Under the pieces are notes generated by a model, which saw nothing but the letters and a program-made list of their open reading frames with translations, was not told the origin of the DNA and searched no databases. A stretch of DNA of 47,426 bases from JALYNX01 sp035292685 (GTDB lineage Bacteria > Actinomycetota > Acidimicrobiia > Spongiisociales > ZC4RG35), in NCBI GenBank assembly GCA_035292685.1, contig DATDPP010000057.1, positions 1 through 47,426 of the forward strand, read 5' to 3'. Both the position numbers and the translations under genes were made by a program. Positions 24,822 through 32,709 of the stretch are shown here, piece by piece. Numbering within the stretch: the stretch's first letter is position 1; every line of letters starts with the position of its first letter.

Positions 24822-25904
24822 TCAGGCCAAGAGCACAGACGACTCCATCGGCCAGCTGATCGAGACCCGATCGCCGACCGACACCCCGGTGAGCGACACT
24901 AGGGGAGCCTGGTTCTGATGACGCACCGTGATCGGGTCGCCGCTCGAGAGGCGCAACAGGAACAGGGTGTCGTTTCCGACGAAGACGGTGTCCTCGAGGA
25001 CTGCATCGCACTTGTTCACGTCATCACCTCCGAGGGTGAGCCGCTCAGGTCGGAGCATCAGCGTGACCGGACCGGAATGTCCCGCGGGGATCTGGCCCCT
25101 GGGCGCCGACACGGTCCCGATCCCATCGACCGACACCGCCAAGCGATCGGGTAGGGACTCGGTGATGTGCCCTTGGAGGAAGTTGCTGGTACCGATGAAA
25201 TCGGCCACGAATCGGGATCGAGGTCGTTCGTACAGGTCCAGGGGAGAGTCGACCTGGAGCACGGAGCCCCGGTCCATCACCGCGATCCGGTCTGACATGG
25301 TGAGCGCCTCCTCCTGGTCATGGGTCACATAGATGAAGGTGATCCCGACCTCGCGCTGAAGCCTCTTCAACTCGAGCTGCATCCCCTTGCGGAGCTTGAG
25401 ATCCAACGCTCCCAGAGGCTCATCGAGCAACAGGACCGCAGGATGATCCACGAGCGCCCGGGCCAAGGCCACCCGCTGTTGCTGGCCACCGGACAGCTGT
25501 CCCGGTTTCCGACCCTCCATCCGCTCCAGCTGCACCATGGCGAGGGCCTCTTCGACCCGAGTGGGGATCTCCTCCTTGGATGTTCTCTGCACTCTGAGCC
25601 CGAAAGCCACATTCTCGAAAACGGTCAGATGGGGGAACAGCGCATAGTTCTGGAACACCATGTTGGTCGGTCGGCGGTTGACCGGCACGTCGTGCATGTC
25701 CTGTTCGCCGATGCGGATCGTCCCGGCGGTCGGTTGCTCGAAACCGGCGATCATCCGAAGCGTGGTGGTCTTCCCACAACCCGAGGGCCCGAGCAATGAG
25801 AAGAACTCGCCTGCGGCGATGTGGAGGGACACCCCGCCCACTGCCACCGTGTCCCTGAATCGCTTCTCGACCCCGATCAATTCGACCGAGGCGCCGCCCG
25901 TCAC
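24822..25904 (-). CDS. potA: Spermidine/putrescine-type ABC transporter ATP-binding protein
   Basis: 360 residues. Walker A GPSGCGKTT, signature LSGGQQQRVALARAL, Walker B AVLLLDEPLGALD and switch His (THDQEEAL) are all intact. After about residue 240 comes a TOBE-type regulatory domain (RPERLTLGG). Sequence and operon order (binding protein, two permeases, ATPase) fit the PotABCD/polyamine and Fbp-like group. Start ATG/GTG at 25904 overlaps the PotC-like stop by 4 bases. The imported ligand may be a polyamine or a related cationic compound. Confidence 0.9.
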   Translation of the reverse strand: MTGGASVELIGVEKRFRDTVAVGGVSLHIAAGEFFSLLGPSGCGKTTTLRMIAGFEQPTAGTIRIGEQDMHDVPVNRRPTNMVFQNYALFPHLTVFENVAFGLRVQRTSKEEIPTRVEEALAMVQLERMEGRKPGQLSGGQQQRVALARALVDHPAVLLLDEPLGALDLKLRKGMQLELKRLQREVGITFIYVTHDQEEALTMSDRIAVMDRGSVLQVDSPLDLYERPRSRFVADFIGTSNFLQGHITESLPDRLAVSVDGIGTVSAPRGQIPAGHSGPVTLMLRPERLTLGGDDVNKCDAVLEDTVFVGNDTLFLLRLSSGDPITVRHQNQAPLVSLTGVSVGDRVSISWPMESSVLLA

Positions 25905-26725
25905 GAGGCCACCTTTTCTCCCGGACCGCCCGAAGCCTTTGCCCGACCGGTGTTGACCTTCTGCAAACGCTCGGCCACCACCACCAACCCGACCGACGCC
26001 ACCATCACCAGACTGGCCAGGGCCACCACTTCCGGAAATCGGTTGGCGAACCGGAGTTGACCGAAGATGAAAACCGGGAAGGTGGGCTCGCTCCCCACGG
26101 TGAACGACGCCAGCACGAATTCATCGAAGGAGATGGTGAAGGCGACGAGAAAGGCGGCCAGCATCGCCGGCGCGATCATGGGCATCACCACCCGGCGCAG
26201 GGTGTAGACGTAGGACGCCCCGAGATCAGCCGCCGCTTCCTCGACAGCCCGGTCGAAGCCGACGAGACGGGCCATCATGATGAGGAGGGTGTAGGGGATG
26301 GCGACCACGGTGTGGGCCAAGGCGACGGTGACGAGGGACCTGCCCACCCCAGCGGCCGAGAAGAGGATCAGGAGCGCCACCCCCAGGATCAAGAAGGGCA
26401 CCAGGAGAGGCATGAGGGCCACCGCGAGCAAGAGCGACCTTCCCCGGAAACGAAGCCTGACCAGGCCCATGGCGGCCAACGTCCCCAGGAGCGTGGCCAG
26501 CACCCCCGCCACGAGGGCCACGATCGCGCTGTTCCGGACCGCCGCCAGCAGCAGGGTGTTGTCGAGCATCGCCCGATACCAGTCGAGACTGAGACCCTGG
26601 AGCGGAAAGGAAAGTGCGGTCCCGTCGTTGAGCGAGAACAGGAACAGGACCCCGAGCGGGATGTAGAGCAGCACCAGGATGAGCAGGTAGTACGAGGGAA
26701 GAACCTTGCCCGATCGGGTGGTCAT
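25901..26725 (-). CDS. potC: Polyamine-type ABC transporter permease (PotC-like)
   Basis: 274 residues with about six membrane helices. The cytoplasmic EAA loop that docks to the ATPase is visible as EEAAADLGASYVYTLRRVVMPM (about residues 162-183; last Gly-containing helix intact). The N-terminus TRSGKVLPSYYLLILVLLYIPL begins the first helix. It overlaps both neighbours by 4 bases, so the permeases and ATPase are coupled. The tail (NTGRAKASGGPGEKVAS) is cytoplasmic and basic. Confidence 0.9.
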   Translation of the reverse strand: MTTRSGKVLPSYYLLILVLLYIPLGVLFLFSLNDGTALSFPLQGLSLDWYRAMLDNTLLLAAVRNSAIVALVAGVLATLLGTLAAMGLVRLRFRGRSLLLAVALMPLLVPFLILGVALLILFSAAGVGRSLVTVALAHTVVAIPYTLLIMMARLVGFDRAVEEAAADLGASYVYTLRRVVMPMIAPAMLAAFLVAFTISFDEFVLASFTVGSEPTFPVFIFGQLRFANRFPEVVALASLVMVASVGLVVVAERLQKVNTGRAKASGGPGEKVAS

Positions 26726-27585
26726 TGTTCCTCCAACAACCGATCGACCCGGAGCAACTTGACCGCGATCGCCACGACGACGAGGACGCCGCCCAGCATG
26801 ATGAAGGCCAGTGCCGAGCCCAGCGGCCAGTTGATCCCGTCACCGAAGAAGGTCTCGATGATGTTCCCGTACATCGACCCCCGGGTCCCTCCGACCAGAA
26901 TCGGCGCCACATATTCCCCCACGGTTGGGATGAACACCATCAGAAAGCCGGCGATCACGCCAGGAAGGCTGAGGGGGAGGGTCACCCGAAGAAAGGTCTG
27001 CCTCCGGGTGGCGCCAAGGCTGCCCGCGGCCTCCAACCATGATCCATCGACGCGCAGCAAGGCGGCATAGATCGGCAGGGCCACGAAGGGAAGCCAGACG
27101 TAGACCAGGGTGACCACCACTGCGCTGCGGTTGTACAACAACAGCGATGAGGGCTCCTCGATCCACCCCAGATACATGAGGAGGCTGTTGATGACGCCGT
27201 TGGTGCCGAGAATGATCTTCCAGGAGATCATTCGCAGCAGGTAGCTGGTCCAGAAGGGAAGGATGAGGAGGACCAGGAGCAGCGAGGCCCGGCGGCCCGC
27301 CCGAAAGACCAGGAAATAGGCGAGGGGGTAGGCGAGGAGGGTGGCAAGGCCAGCCACCAACAGGGCGATCCGCGCCGACGTCCCGAGCAGGGGCAGAAAC
27401 GAGCCGCTCTCAAAGACGGTGTTGTAGTGGTCGAGGGTCGGGGCCCAGTCGGTCCTGAAAATACCGCCTTGAAGACTGGGTCGCAGGCTCATGACGGCCA
27501 TCAGGAGCAGGGGGAGCACCAAGAACGCGAGAAGGAAGAGGGCCGGGAGCATCACCGACGCCCACCGGCCCTTTCCCTGGGTCAT
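26722..27585 (-). CDS. potB: Polyamine-type ABC transporter permease (PotB-like)
   Basis: 287 residues, about six membrane helices. The EAA motif reads LEAAGSLGATRRQTFLRVTLP (about residue 185), which contacts the PotA-like subunit. PotB-type features include the segment RMISWKIILGTNGVIN. The gene starts 51 bases after the binding-protein stop and overlaps the PotC-like gene, fitting one transcript potD-B-C-A. Confidence 0.9.
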   Translation of the reverse strand: MTQGKGRWASVMLPALFLLAFLVLPLLLMAVMSLRPSLQGGIFRTDWAPTLDHYNTVFESGSFLPLLGTSARIALLVAGLATLLAYPLAYFLVFRAGRRASLLLVLLILPFWTSYLLRMISWKIILGTNGVINSLLMYLGWIEEPSSLLLYNRSAVVVTLVYVWLPFVALPIYAALLRVDGSWLEAAGSLGATRRQTFLRVTLPLSLPGVIAGFLMVFIPTVGEYVAPILVGGTRGSMYGNIIETFFGDGINWPLGSALAFIMLGGVLVVVAIAVKLLRVDRLLEEQ

Positions 27586-27636
27586 GAGAGGGCTCGCCGG
27601 TGTCCTGGGCTCACCCGGCCGCCCGCCGATCGAGCG

Positions 27637-28707
27637 TCATCCGGCCGCCTTCACCTCCGCCCACATCCCGACGAACGACGCCAGCTGCTCCTGGGTGATC
27701 GGCACCGTGAAGTTGGTGCGTTCCAGCACACCCGGGTCGTCGAGAGAGAGTGCCTCGATGAGATTGGCGTCCTCCACTACCCCGTAGTAATCGGGGACCG
27801 GGTGCCCGTAGGCGTAGTCGACCAAGAGATGGGTGGCAGTCTGCTCTCCGAGTTTCCCGTCGAGGAAGGCCAGGGCCGTGTCATACGATTCTGCGTCTGC
27901 CGAGATGGCGTACTGGCCTACCCAGCTACCACGCCCCTCGGAGGGCTCGGCGTAGGCGACCGGCACCCCTGCGTTGAGCAGCCGGTAGTAGGCGCCGTTC
28001 CAGCCGTAGGCCACCCAAATATCCTCATTGGTTATGGCTGCCTCGAGCTCGGCCTCGTCTGTCCAGTAGAACAGGTTGACGTCCTTTTGGTCTATCCACG
28101 ACTGCTCGATCTCCGCGAGTTGTTCTTCGGTGAGATCCCGTTCGTCGACACCCATCAGGTAACTGCTGATGGTCACCGCCGCCGGTCCTGAATCCCACAT
28201 CGACACGTGACCGGCGTAGGCAGGGTCGAAGAGCGCATCCCAGGAGTCGATTCCCTCCGGGATCTTGTCGGTTCGATAGAGGATCGAGTTGAAGCCCCAG
28301 TCCCACGGCACGCAGTAGACGACTCCGTCGATGGTGCACGACTCCTTGAAGCCGTCCGCCACTTTGTCCCAATTGGCCAGCTTCGAGGTGTCGATCGGCT
28401 GGATCAGCCCCTCATCGACGTAAAACTGGAGGAACGGGGTGTAGAGGTGGATGATGTCCTCACCGGAGCCGGCGAGGATCTTGGCATAGATGTCTTCGTC
28501 GGAGGCTCCGAAGCTGAACTCGACTTTCGTATCGGGATACGCCTCACCGAACTCGACCCACATCTCCGGAACCTCGTAGAACGCCCACTCCAGGACTGAG
28601 AGGTCACTGCTTATCGCCGGCTGGCTTGTGGTCGTGGTGTCCGCGGCTCCTGCACAGGCAACGAGCAGGAGGGCGAAGGCAACCAAGGCTGTGAATAGTT
28701 TTGACAT
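27637..28707 (-). CDS. potD: Polyamine-type ABC transporter substrate-binding lipoprotein (PotD-like)
   Basis: 356 residues; ATG with GAAAGGAAAT about 6 bases upstream. The signal peptide ends in the lipobox LLLVAC (Cys18), so the mature protein is a membrane-anchored lipoprotein on the outer surface. The remainder is a two-lobed family 1 solute-binding fold typical of PotD/PotF proteins: SVLEWAFYEVPEMW, CVPWDWGFNSILYRTDKI, VSMWDSGPAAV and YGWNGAYYRL. Aromatic and acidic residues in these blocks suit a cationic ligand such as spermidine or putrescine (inference). It is the first gene of the transporter operon. Confidence 0.88.
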   Translation of the reverse strand: MSKLFTALVAFALLLVACAGAADTTTTSQPAISSDLSVLEWAFYEVPEMWVEFGEAYPDTKVEFSFGASDEDIYAKILAGSGEDIIHLYTPFLQFYVDEGLIQPIDTSKLANWDKVADGFKESCTIDGVVYCVPWDWGFNSILYRTDKIPEGIDSWDALFDPAYAGHVSMWDSGPAAVTISSYLMGVDERDLTEEQLAEIEQSWIDQKDVNLFYWTDEAELEAAITNEDIWVAYGWNGAYYRLLNAGVPVAYAEPSEGRGSWVGQYAISADAESYDTALAFLDGKLGEQTATHLLVDYAYGHPVPDYYGVVEDANLIEALSLDDPGVLERTNFTVPITQEQLASFVGMWAEVKAAG

Positions 28708-28869
28708 GCCTGATTTCCTTTCAATGGAATTCTCGCGTCATCATCGGTTGCCCCGGCCCGGAATGGCCCGCAACACCGGATCATATGTCGCTGGGAGGGA
28801 GGCCGACGGCCGATTGGTAGTCATTGCTGTCGACCTCGAGGATCGACCCTTTCGGACTCGCCGCAGTGG

Positions 28870-29145
28870 TTAATTCGTCGACTCTTCCTGTCCCAGCAGG
28901 AAAGGGAAGGTGAATGCCGGAACGTCCATTGATGTTTCCCATTCGAGGACTATCACGCCGAGAAGATTGGCGGCGGCATTCTCGCCCATCTCCCGGAGCA
29001 GCGACTCCAGTGACCGGCACACGGCGAGGAATTCCTCGACTTTGGCATCGAGCGTCGCGGCTATCTCGGCGAACGCCTCAGGCGCCTGCGCCCGCAGGCG
29101 TTGCAGCCCCTCGATTGTCTCCCCGAGACCCACATCTCCCGTCAT
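28870..29145 (-). CDS. Small hypothetical protein, helical
   Basis: 91 residues, ATG at 29145. Residues 5-55 look like two amphipathic helices (LGETIEGLQRLRAQ, then IAATLDAKVEEFLAVCRSLESL), followed by a more hydrophobic end (TFPFLLGQE). I do not recognise a family. Composition is plausible for a protein, but no good Shine-Dalgarno is visible and an overlapping frame exists on the other strand, so the call is moderate. It lies upstream of the polyamine operon on the same strand, separated by 162 bases. Confidence 0.45.
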   Translation of the reverse strand: MTGDVGLGETIEGLQRLRAQAPEAFAEIAATLDAKVEEFLAVCRSLESLLREMGENAAANLLGVIVLEWETSMDVPAFTFPFLLGQEESTN

Positions 29146-29296
29146 CCCATGGACAAGCTAGGTCATGGCTGTGTTCGGAATCCCTAACTAATTCTTTCTT
29201 CGCGTTCTCGACTAGTTACCTGCTCGCACGACTCATGGTTGTGGTGACGATTCGCTAAGTTGCGCGGTCCAAGCCAACGATAGAAAGGCGGAAGAA

Positions 29297-29548
29297 GTGC
29301 CGACATTCATGGACGTGCACACGCTGGATGGTGGAGTATCGGCCGCGGATGTGGCCGGGGCGCATGCGGCTGATCTGGCTACGCAAGATCAGTACGGGGT
29401 CAACTACAAGCAGTACTGGGTCGATGAGGCGGCGGGGAAGATTTTCTGTCTGGTCGACGCTCCGGATGCCGAAACCGCTTCAAAGGTCCATCGCGAAGCA
29501 CATGGCCTGGTTGCTGACGAGATCTACGAGGTAGCCGAGGGCCTCTAA
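29297..29548 (+). CDS. DUF4242 (SCO4226-like nickel-binding) protein
   Basis: 83 residues, GTG start preceded by GAAAGGCGGAAGAA. The sequence PTFMDVHTLDGGVSAADV, YWVDEAAGKIFCLVDAP and HREAHGLVADEIYEV follows the DUF4242 pattern of small ferredoxin-like-fold proteins. A structural relative, SCO4226 of Streptomyces, binds nickel; the conserved His and Cys residues here would allow metal binding, but function is not established. Monocistronic, with the MDR dehydrogenase 51 bases downstream on the same strand. Confidence 0.8.
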   Translation: MPTFMDVHTLDGGVSAADVAGAHAADLATQDQYGVNYKQYWVDEAAGKIFCLVDAPDAETASKVHREAHGLVADEIYEVAEGL

Positions 29549-29599
29549 CCGGCACCAAGCCACCGCCGCCTTTGTTGGCCGGGGCGGGATACTTACCGC

Positions 29600-30649
29600 A
29601 TGCGCGCATTGGTTCTTCACGGGCCGCACGATGCTCGTGTCGATGATGTCGAGCCTCCTCTCGCCGCCGCCGGCGAGGTCGTTGTCGACGCCGAGCGCGT
29701 TGGCATCTGCGGTACCGATGTCGAGTTCTATACCGGCGAAATGGCCTATCTCCGCCAGGGCCACGCCACCTACCCCCTTCGCATCGGCCACGAGTGGGCA
29801 GGGCGGGTCCGCACCTTGGGCTCAGGTGTCGACCCATCCTGGCTCGGGAAGAGAGTCACCAGCGACACCATGCTCGGCTGTGGGGTATGTGACCGCTGCC
29901 GCCGCGGCCGTCACCACGTCTGTGAGTTTCGACACGAGATAGGGGTCCGGGGCGGCTGGCCCGGGGCTCTGGCGGAACAGCTGGTCGTGCCCGCCTCCGC
30001 CCTGTACGAGATACCCGAATCAGTCTCTTTGACCGCGGCGGCCCTGGTGGAGCCCGGGGCAACCGCAGTCCGTGCGATCAATGCTGCCTCCCTCGATCCG
30101 GGATACCGCCTTCTCATCCTGGGCCCGGGAGCGATCGGGCTCCTGGTCGCCCAATTCGCCCTGGCTAGAGGTGTCGAAGTCCACATTGTCGGGATCGAGG
30201 ACGCCGGCCTCGAGCTGGCGCGCAGCATGGGAGTCCACGACGCCAGGCTGTTGGCAGAAATGAACGATTCGCCGCTGTCGACCTTTGATGCGGTGATCGA
30301 CGCCACCAACGATGCCGGCATTCCGGCTGCGAGCCTGCGCTGGGTGGAGCCGGCGGGGCGTCTGGTCCTGGTCGGGCTCGCCGGGCAGCCCAGTCTGATC
30401 GACAGTCGTGAGATCACTCTGGGCGATGTGACTGTCGTGGGGATCCTGGGGGGGTCGGCCGGGATCGCCGAAGCGATTGCGTCCTACGCCACCGGTCAGG
30501 TGGTGCCGGATGTCCTGGTGTCAGAGGTCGTTTCTCTAGATGAGGTTGCCAGCCGCTTGGGAGGTCGGCGTGGGCCATCGGCAGGAATCGGGCCCAAGGT
30601 CCATGTCGATCCCCGAATCACCAATTCGAGCCAGGTTACAAAGGTGTAG
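29600..30649 (+). CDS. Zinc-dependent medium-chain dehydrogenase (alcohol/polyol/sugar type)
   Basis: 349 residues. Catalytic zinc ligands are in GICGTD (Cys38) and GHEWAG (His63). The structural zinc cluster is CGVCDRCRRGRHHVC. The Rossmann domain begins LLILGPGAIGLLVAQFAL (about residue 171), and the acidic or basic residue choosing NAD or NADP cannot be assigned with certainty. The group includes glucose, threonine and polyol dehydrogenases, and no neighbour identifies the substrate. The C-terminal end (NSSQVTKV) is unremarkable. It partly overlaps only shadow frames. Confidence 0.87.
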   Translation: MRALVLHGPHDARVDDVEPPLAAAGEVVVDAERVGICGTDVEFYTGEMAYLRQGHATYPLRIGHEWAGRVRTLGSGVDPSWLGKRVTSDTMLGCGVCDRCRRGRHHVCEFRHEIGVRGGWPGALAEQLVVPASALYEIPESVSLTAAALVEPGATAVRAINAASLDPGYRLLILGPGAIGLLVAQFALARGVEVHIVGIEDAGLELARSMGVHDARLLAEMNDSPLSTFDAVIDATNDAGIPAASLRWVEPAGRLVLVGLAGQPSLIDSREITLGDVTVVGILGGSAGIAEAIASYATGQVVPDVLVSEVVSLDEVASRLGGRRGPSAGIGPKVHVDPRITNSSQVTKV

Positions 30650-30683
30650 GTTGGATGGGAGATTCACGATCGAGGAGGAACTT

Positions 30684-30938
30684 GTGGAGCAAGAGACGGA
30701 CGTAGTCCTTTCGATTCACCTGACCGAGGACGACACCTCGACGATTGCAACGGCGGTCCTCGACCTCCGGGGCGATCATTTCCAATCAGAGGGCAGGGCG
30801 CGCCGCAATCCGGGCGACCCACCGCAGCCGGTGATCGGCGAGGAGTTGGCGATCGCCCGGGCGTTGGCTGGGCTCGAAGACCAGATCACCGAGGCTGCCC
30901 AGGACAAGATCGAGCGGTTCATCGCCCAAACCAAATAG
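30684..30938 (+). CDS. DUF1876 (dsRBD-fold) small actinobacterial protein
   Basis: 84 residues from GTG 30684, with GAGGAGGAA 3-5 bases upstream. Pattern: LSIHLTEDDTSTIATAVLDL, GRARRNPGDP, IGEELAIARALAGLEDQI. This matches DUF1876 (Rv2632c-like), small proteins with a double-stranded-RNA-binding-like fold and no assigned role. Many are induced by stress or dormancy in Mycobacterium. The stop TAG is part of a three-copy 10-base tandem repeat. Confidence 0.82.
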   Translation: MEQETDVVLSIHLTEDDTSTIATAVLDLRGDHFQSEGRARRNPGDPPQPVIGEELAIARALAGLEDQITEAAQDKIERFIAQTK

Positions 30939-30960
30939 CCCCAAATATCCCCAAATAGCC
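30931..30960 (+). repeat. Three tandem copies of a 10-base unit over a stop codon
   Basis: CCAAATAGCC, CCAAATATCC and CCAAATAGCC follow one another exactly at 30931-30960, then CC. The first copy includes the TAG stop of the DUF1876 gene. A slippage-prone array; copy-number change would extend or alter the 3' UTR only, since the stop is in the first unit. Confidence 0.9.
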
Positions 30961-31003
30961 CCGGCTACCCGCCTTGATCGGGATCCGGCAACCGGGCCGA
31001 GAC

Positions 31004-31396
31004 TCAGAGGTCGCTGGCCTCGACCTCCGCGGCCAAACCGTCCAGGTCTCCTGCGGCCGGCTGGTGGGTCCAAACCTTCAGACCCTTGAGCAGCTCGGAG
31101 TAACGCAACGCCTGCTCCTGGGTCGTCACCACCCGAATCGGCACATCGGGACGCGTGGTCTCTTTGTAACGGGCGAGGATGGCGCGGTGCTGCGGTCTGT
31201 CGAGATTCAGTTCGAAGACAATCCCGTGGGCACCGTCGACCTTGGGGCAATCGCCGTGGAGAATGGGGCAGAGGGTCCCATGCGCAGGGCCATTGCAAAC
31301 GACCACCTCATGACCCAATTGTTCCAAGAAGGCCTGATCGGGCGGAGAGCCGTCCGGAATGTCAAAAAGGATGGGACTTTCTTTCGGGTCGGGCAT
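31004..31396 (-). CDS. Conserved hypothetical Cys-containing protein
   Basis: 130 residues from ATG 31396, preceded by GGGAGGA; a longer reading from 31417 has a weaker start. The motif VVVCNGPAHGTLCPILHG, then DCPKVDGAHGIVFEL, has three Cys with two His, able to bind a metal or form a redox centre. The second half has a receiver-like alternation of strands and helices (IRVVTTQEQALRYSELLKGL) but no phospho-Asp. Transcribed divergently from the SQR-like gene. Function unknown. Confidence 0.75.
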   Translation of the reverse strand: MPDPKESPILFDIPDGSPPDQAFLEQLGHEVVVCNGPAHGTLCPILHGDCPKVDGAHGIVFELNLDRPQHRAILARYKETTRPDVPIRVVTTQEQALRYSELLKGLKVWTHQPAAGDLDGLAAEVEASDL

Positions 31397-31503
31397 TGCG
31401 TCCTCCCTTTCCATCACGATCCGTCGCGATGAGGCGGATGAATAGAGGCAAATGCCCCTAAGTGACCGGGAGATCTGCAGCGAGCATATGGTCTAATCAG
31501 AAC

Positions 31504-32709
31504 ATGACCGATTCGACAACCGTGCTGGTGTTGGGTGGCGGCGTGGGCGGCGTGGTCGCTGCGAGGTCGCTGCGCAAGAAGCTGCCCGAACAGCACCGGG
31601 TGGTCATCGTGGACCGCGAGCGGGATCACATCTTCTCCCCTTCGTTGCTGTGGCTCATGACCGGCAAGCGAACGGCCGCCGGGATATCGCGGCCTCTGGA
31701 CCACCTCCGGCGGAGGGGCATCGAGGTCATCCGCGGTGAGGTCAGGTCGATCGAACCGGACAACCGCCGGGTTCGGCTTGCTGACCCTCCTGTCGAAGAT
31801 GACTCGTTGTCGGCCGGTCACCGCGACGAAGGCCGGGACTTGGAGGCCGATCACCTCATCTTGTCGCTCGGCGTGGAGTTGGCCCCAGAGACGATTCCGG
31901 GCCTGACCGAGGCCGGCCACGATTTCTACACACTGCAGGGAGCCGAAAGCCTCCGCGACGCCCTTTCCGATTTCGATGGGGGAAGGATCGTGGTCCTGAC
32001 GGCGACGTCGGCCTACAAGTGCCCGGCAGCCCCCTACGAGGCCGCGATGCTCCTCCACGACCACTGTCGTCGGCGCGGCATCGATGATCGAACTCGGGTC
32101 GACCTGTATGCCGCCGAAGCGGGCCCGATGGGCGTCACCGGCCCCGAGGTGTCAGGCCAGGTGCGTCAAATGGTCGAGCGCCAGGGAATCACCTATCACC
32201 CCGATCATCAGGTGACGGAGGTCAACCCAGTCACGAACATGATCACATTCGCCAATGGGGCGACGGGTGAATTCGACCTGCTCGCCTATGTTCCTCCGCA
32301 TCGGGCCCCTCAGGTGGTTCGTGACGCAGGCCTGGTCGACGATTCTGGCTGGATCCCGGTCGATCGCCATACCCTGCACACCCGATTCCCGGGGGTTTAT
32401 GCAATCGGGGACGTCACCTCCATCCCTCTGGAGATGGGCAAACCCCTCCCCAAGGCGGGGGTATTCGCCGAACGCCAAGCCGAAGTCGTGGCTCATAACA
32501 TCGCGCGAGCTGTCACCGGCCGCGGGCAAACAGCGTCGTTCGATGGGCACGGCGAGTGCTTCATCGAGACCGGCCGGGGCAAAGCGGGCTTCGGTGCCGG
32601 TGACTTCTACGCCGAGCCCGCTCCGCAGATCACCCTCCACCCACCCTCCCGCCGCTGGCATGTTGGCAAACTCCTCTTCGAGCGGGATTGGCTTCGACGC
32701 CGGGTATGA
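31504..32709 (+). CDS. Sulfide:quinone reductase-like FAD oxidoreductase
   Basis: 401 residues from ATG 31504. The N-terminal FAD motif is VLVLGGGVGGVVAARSL, and the second nucleotide-binding region ends VYAIGDVTSIPLEMGKPLPK, as in SQR and type II NADH dehydrogenases. SQR-type cysteines: one in YKCPAAPYEAAM (matching the central redox Cys) and one in GECFIETG; the third Cys that some SQRs use is not seen. The C-terminal ADRWHxxK-like end (RRWHVGKLLFERDWLRR) could form the membrane-binding helix pair. The likely reaction passes electrons from sulfide or a polysulfide to quinone at the membrane. The start of the P-type ATPase overlaps its stop by ATGA. Confidence 0.82.
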   Translation: MTDSTTVLVLGGGVGGVVAARSLRKKLPEQHRVVIVDRERDHIFSPSLLWLMTGKRTAAGISRPLDHLRRRGIEVIRGEVRSIEPDNRRVRLADPPVEDDSLSAGHRDEGRDLEADHLILSLGVELAPETIPGLTEAGHDFYTLQGAESLRDALSDFDGGRIVVLTATSAYKCPAAPYEAAMLLHDHCRRRGIDDRTRVDLYAAEAGPMGVTGPEVSGQVRQMVERQGITYHPDHQVTEVNPVTNMITFANGATGEFDLLAYVPPHRAPQVVRDAGLVDDSGWIPVDRHTLHTRFPGVYAIGDVTSIPLEMGKPLPKAGVFAERQAEVVAHNIARAVTGRGQTASFDGHGECFIETGRGKAGFGAGDFYAEPAPQITLHPPSRRWHVGKLLFERDWLRRRV

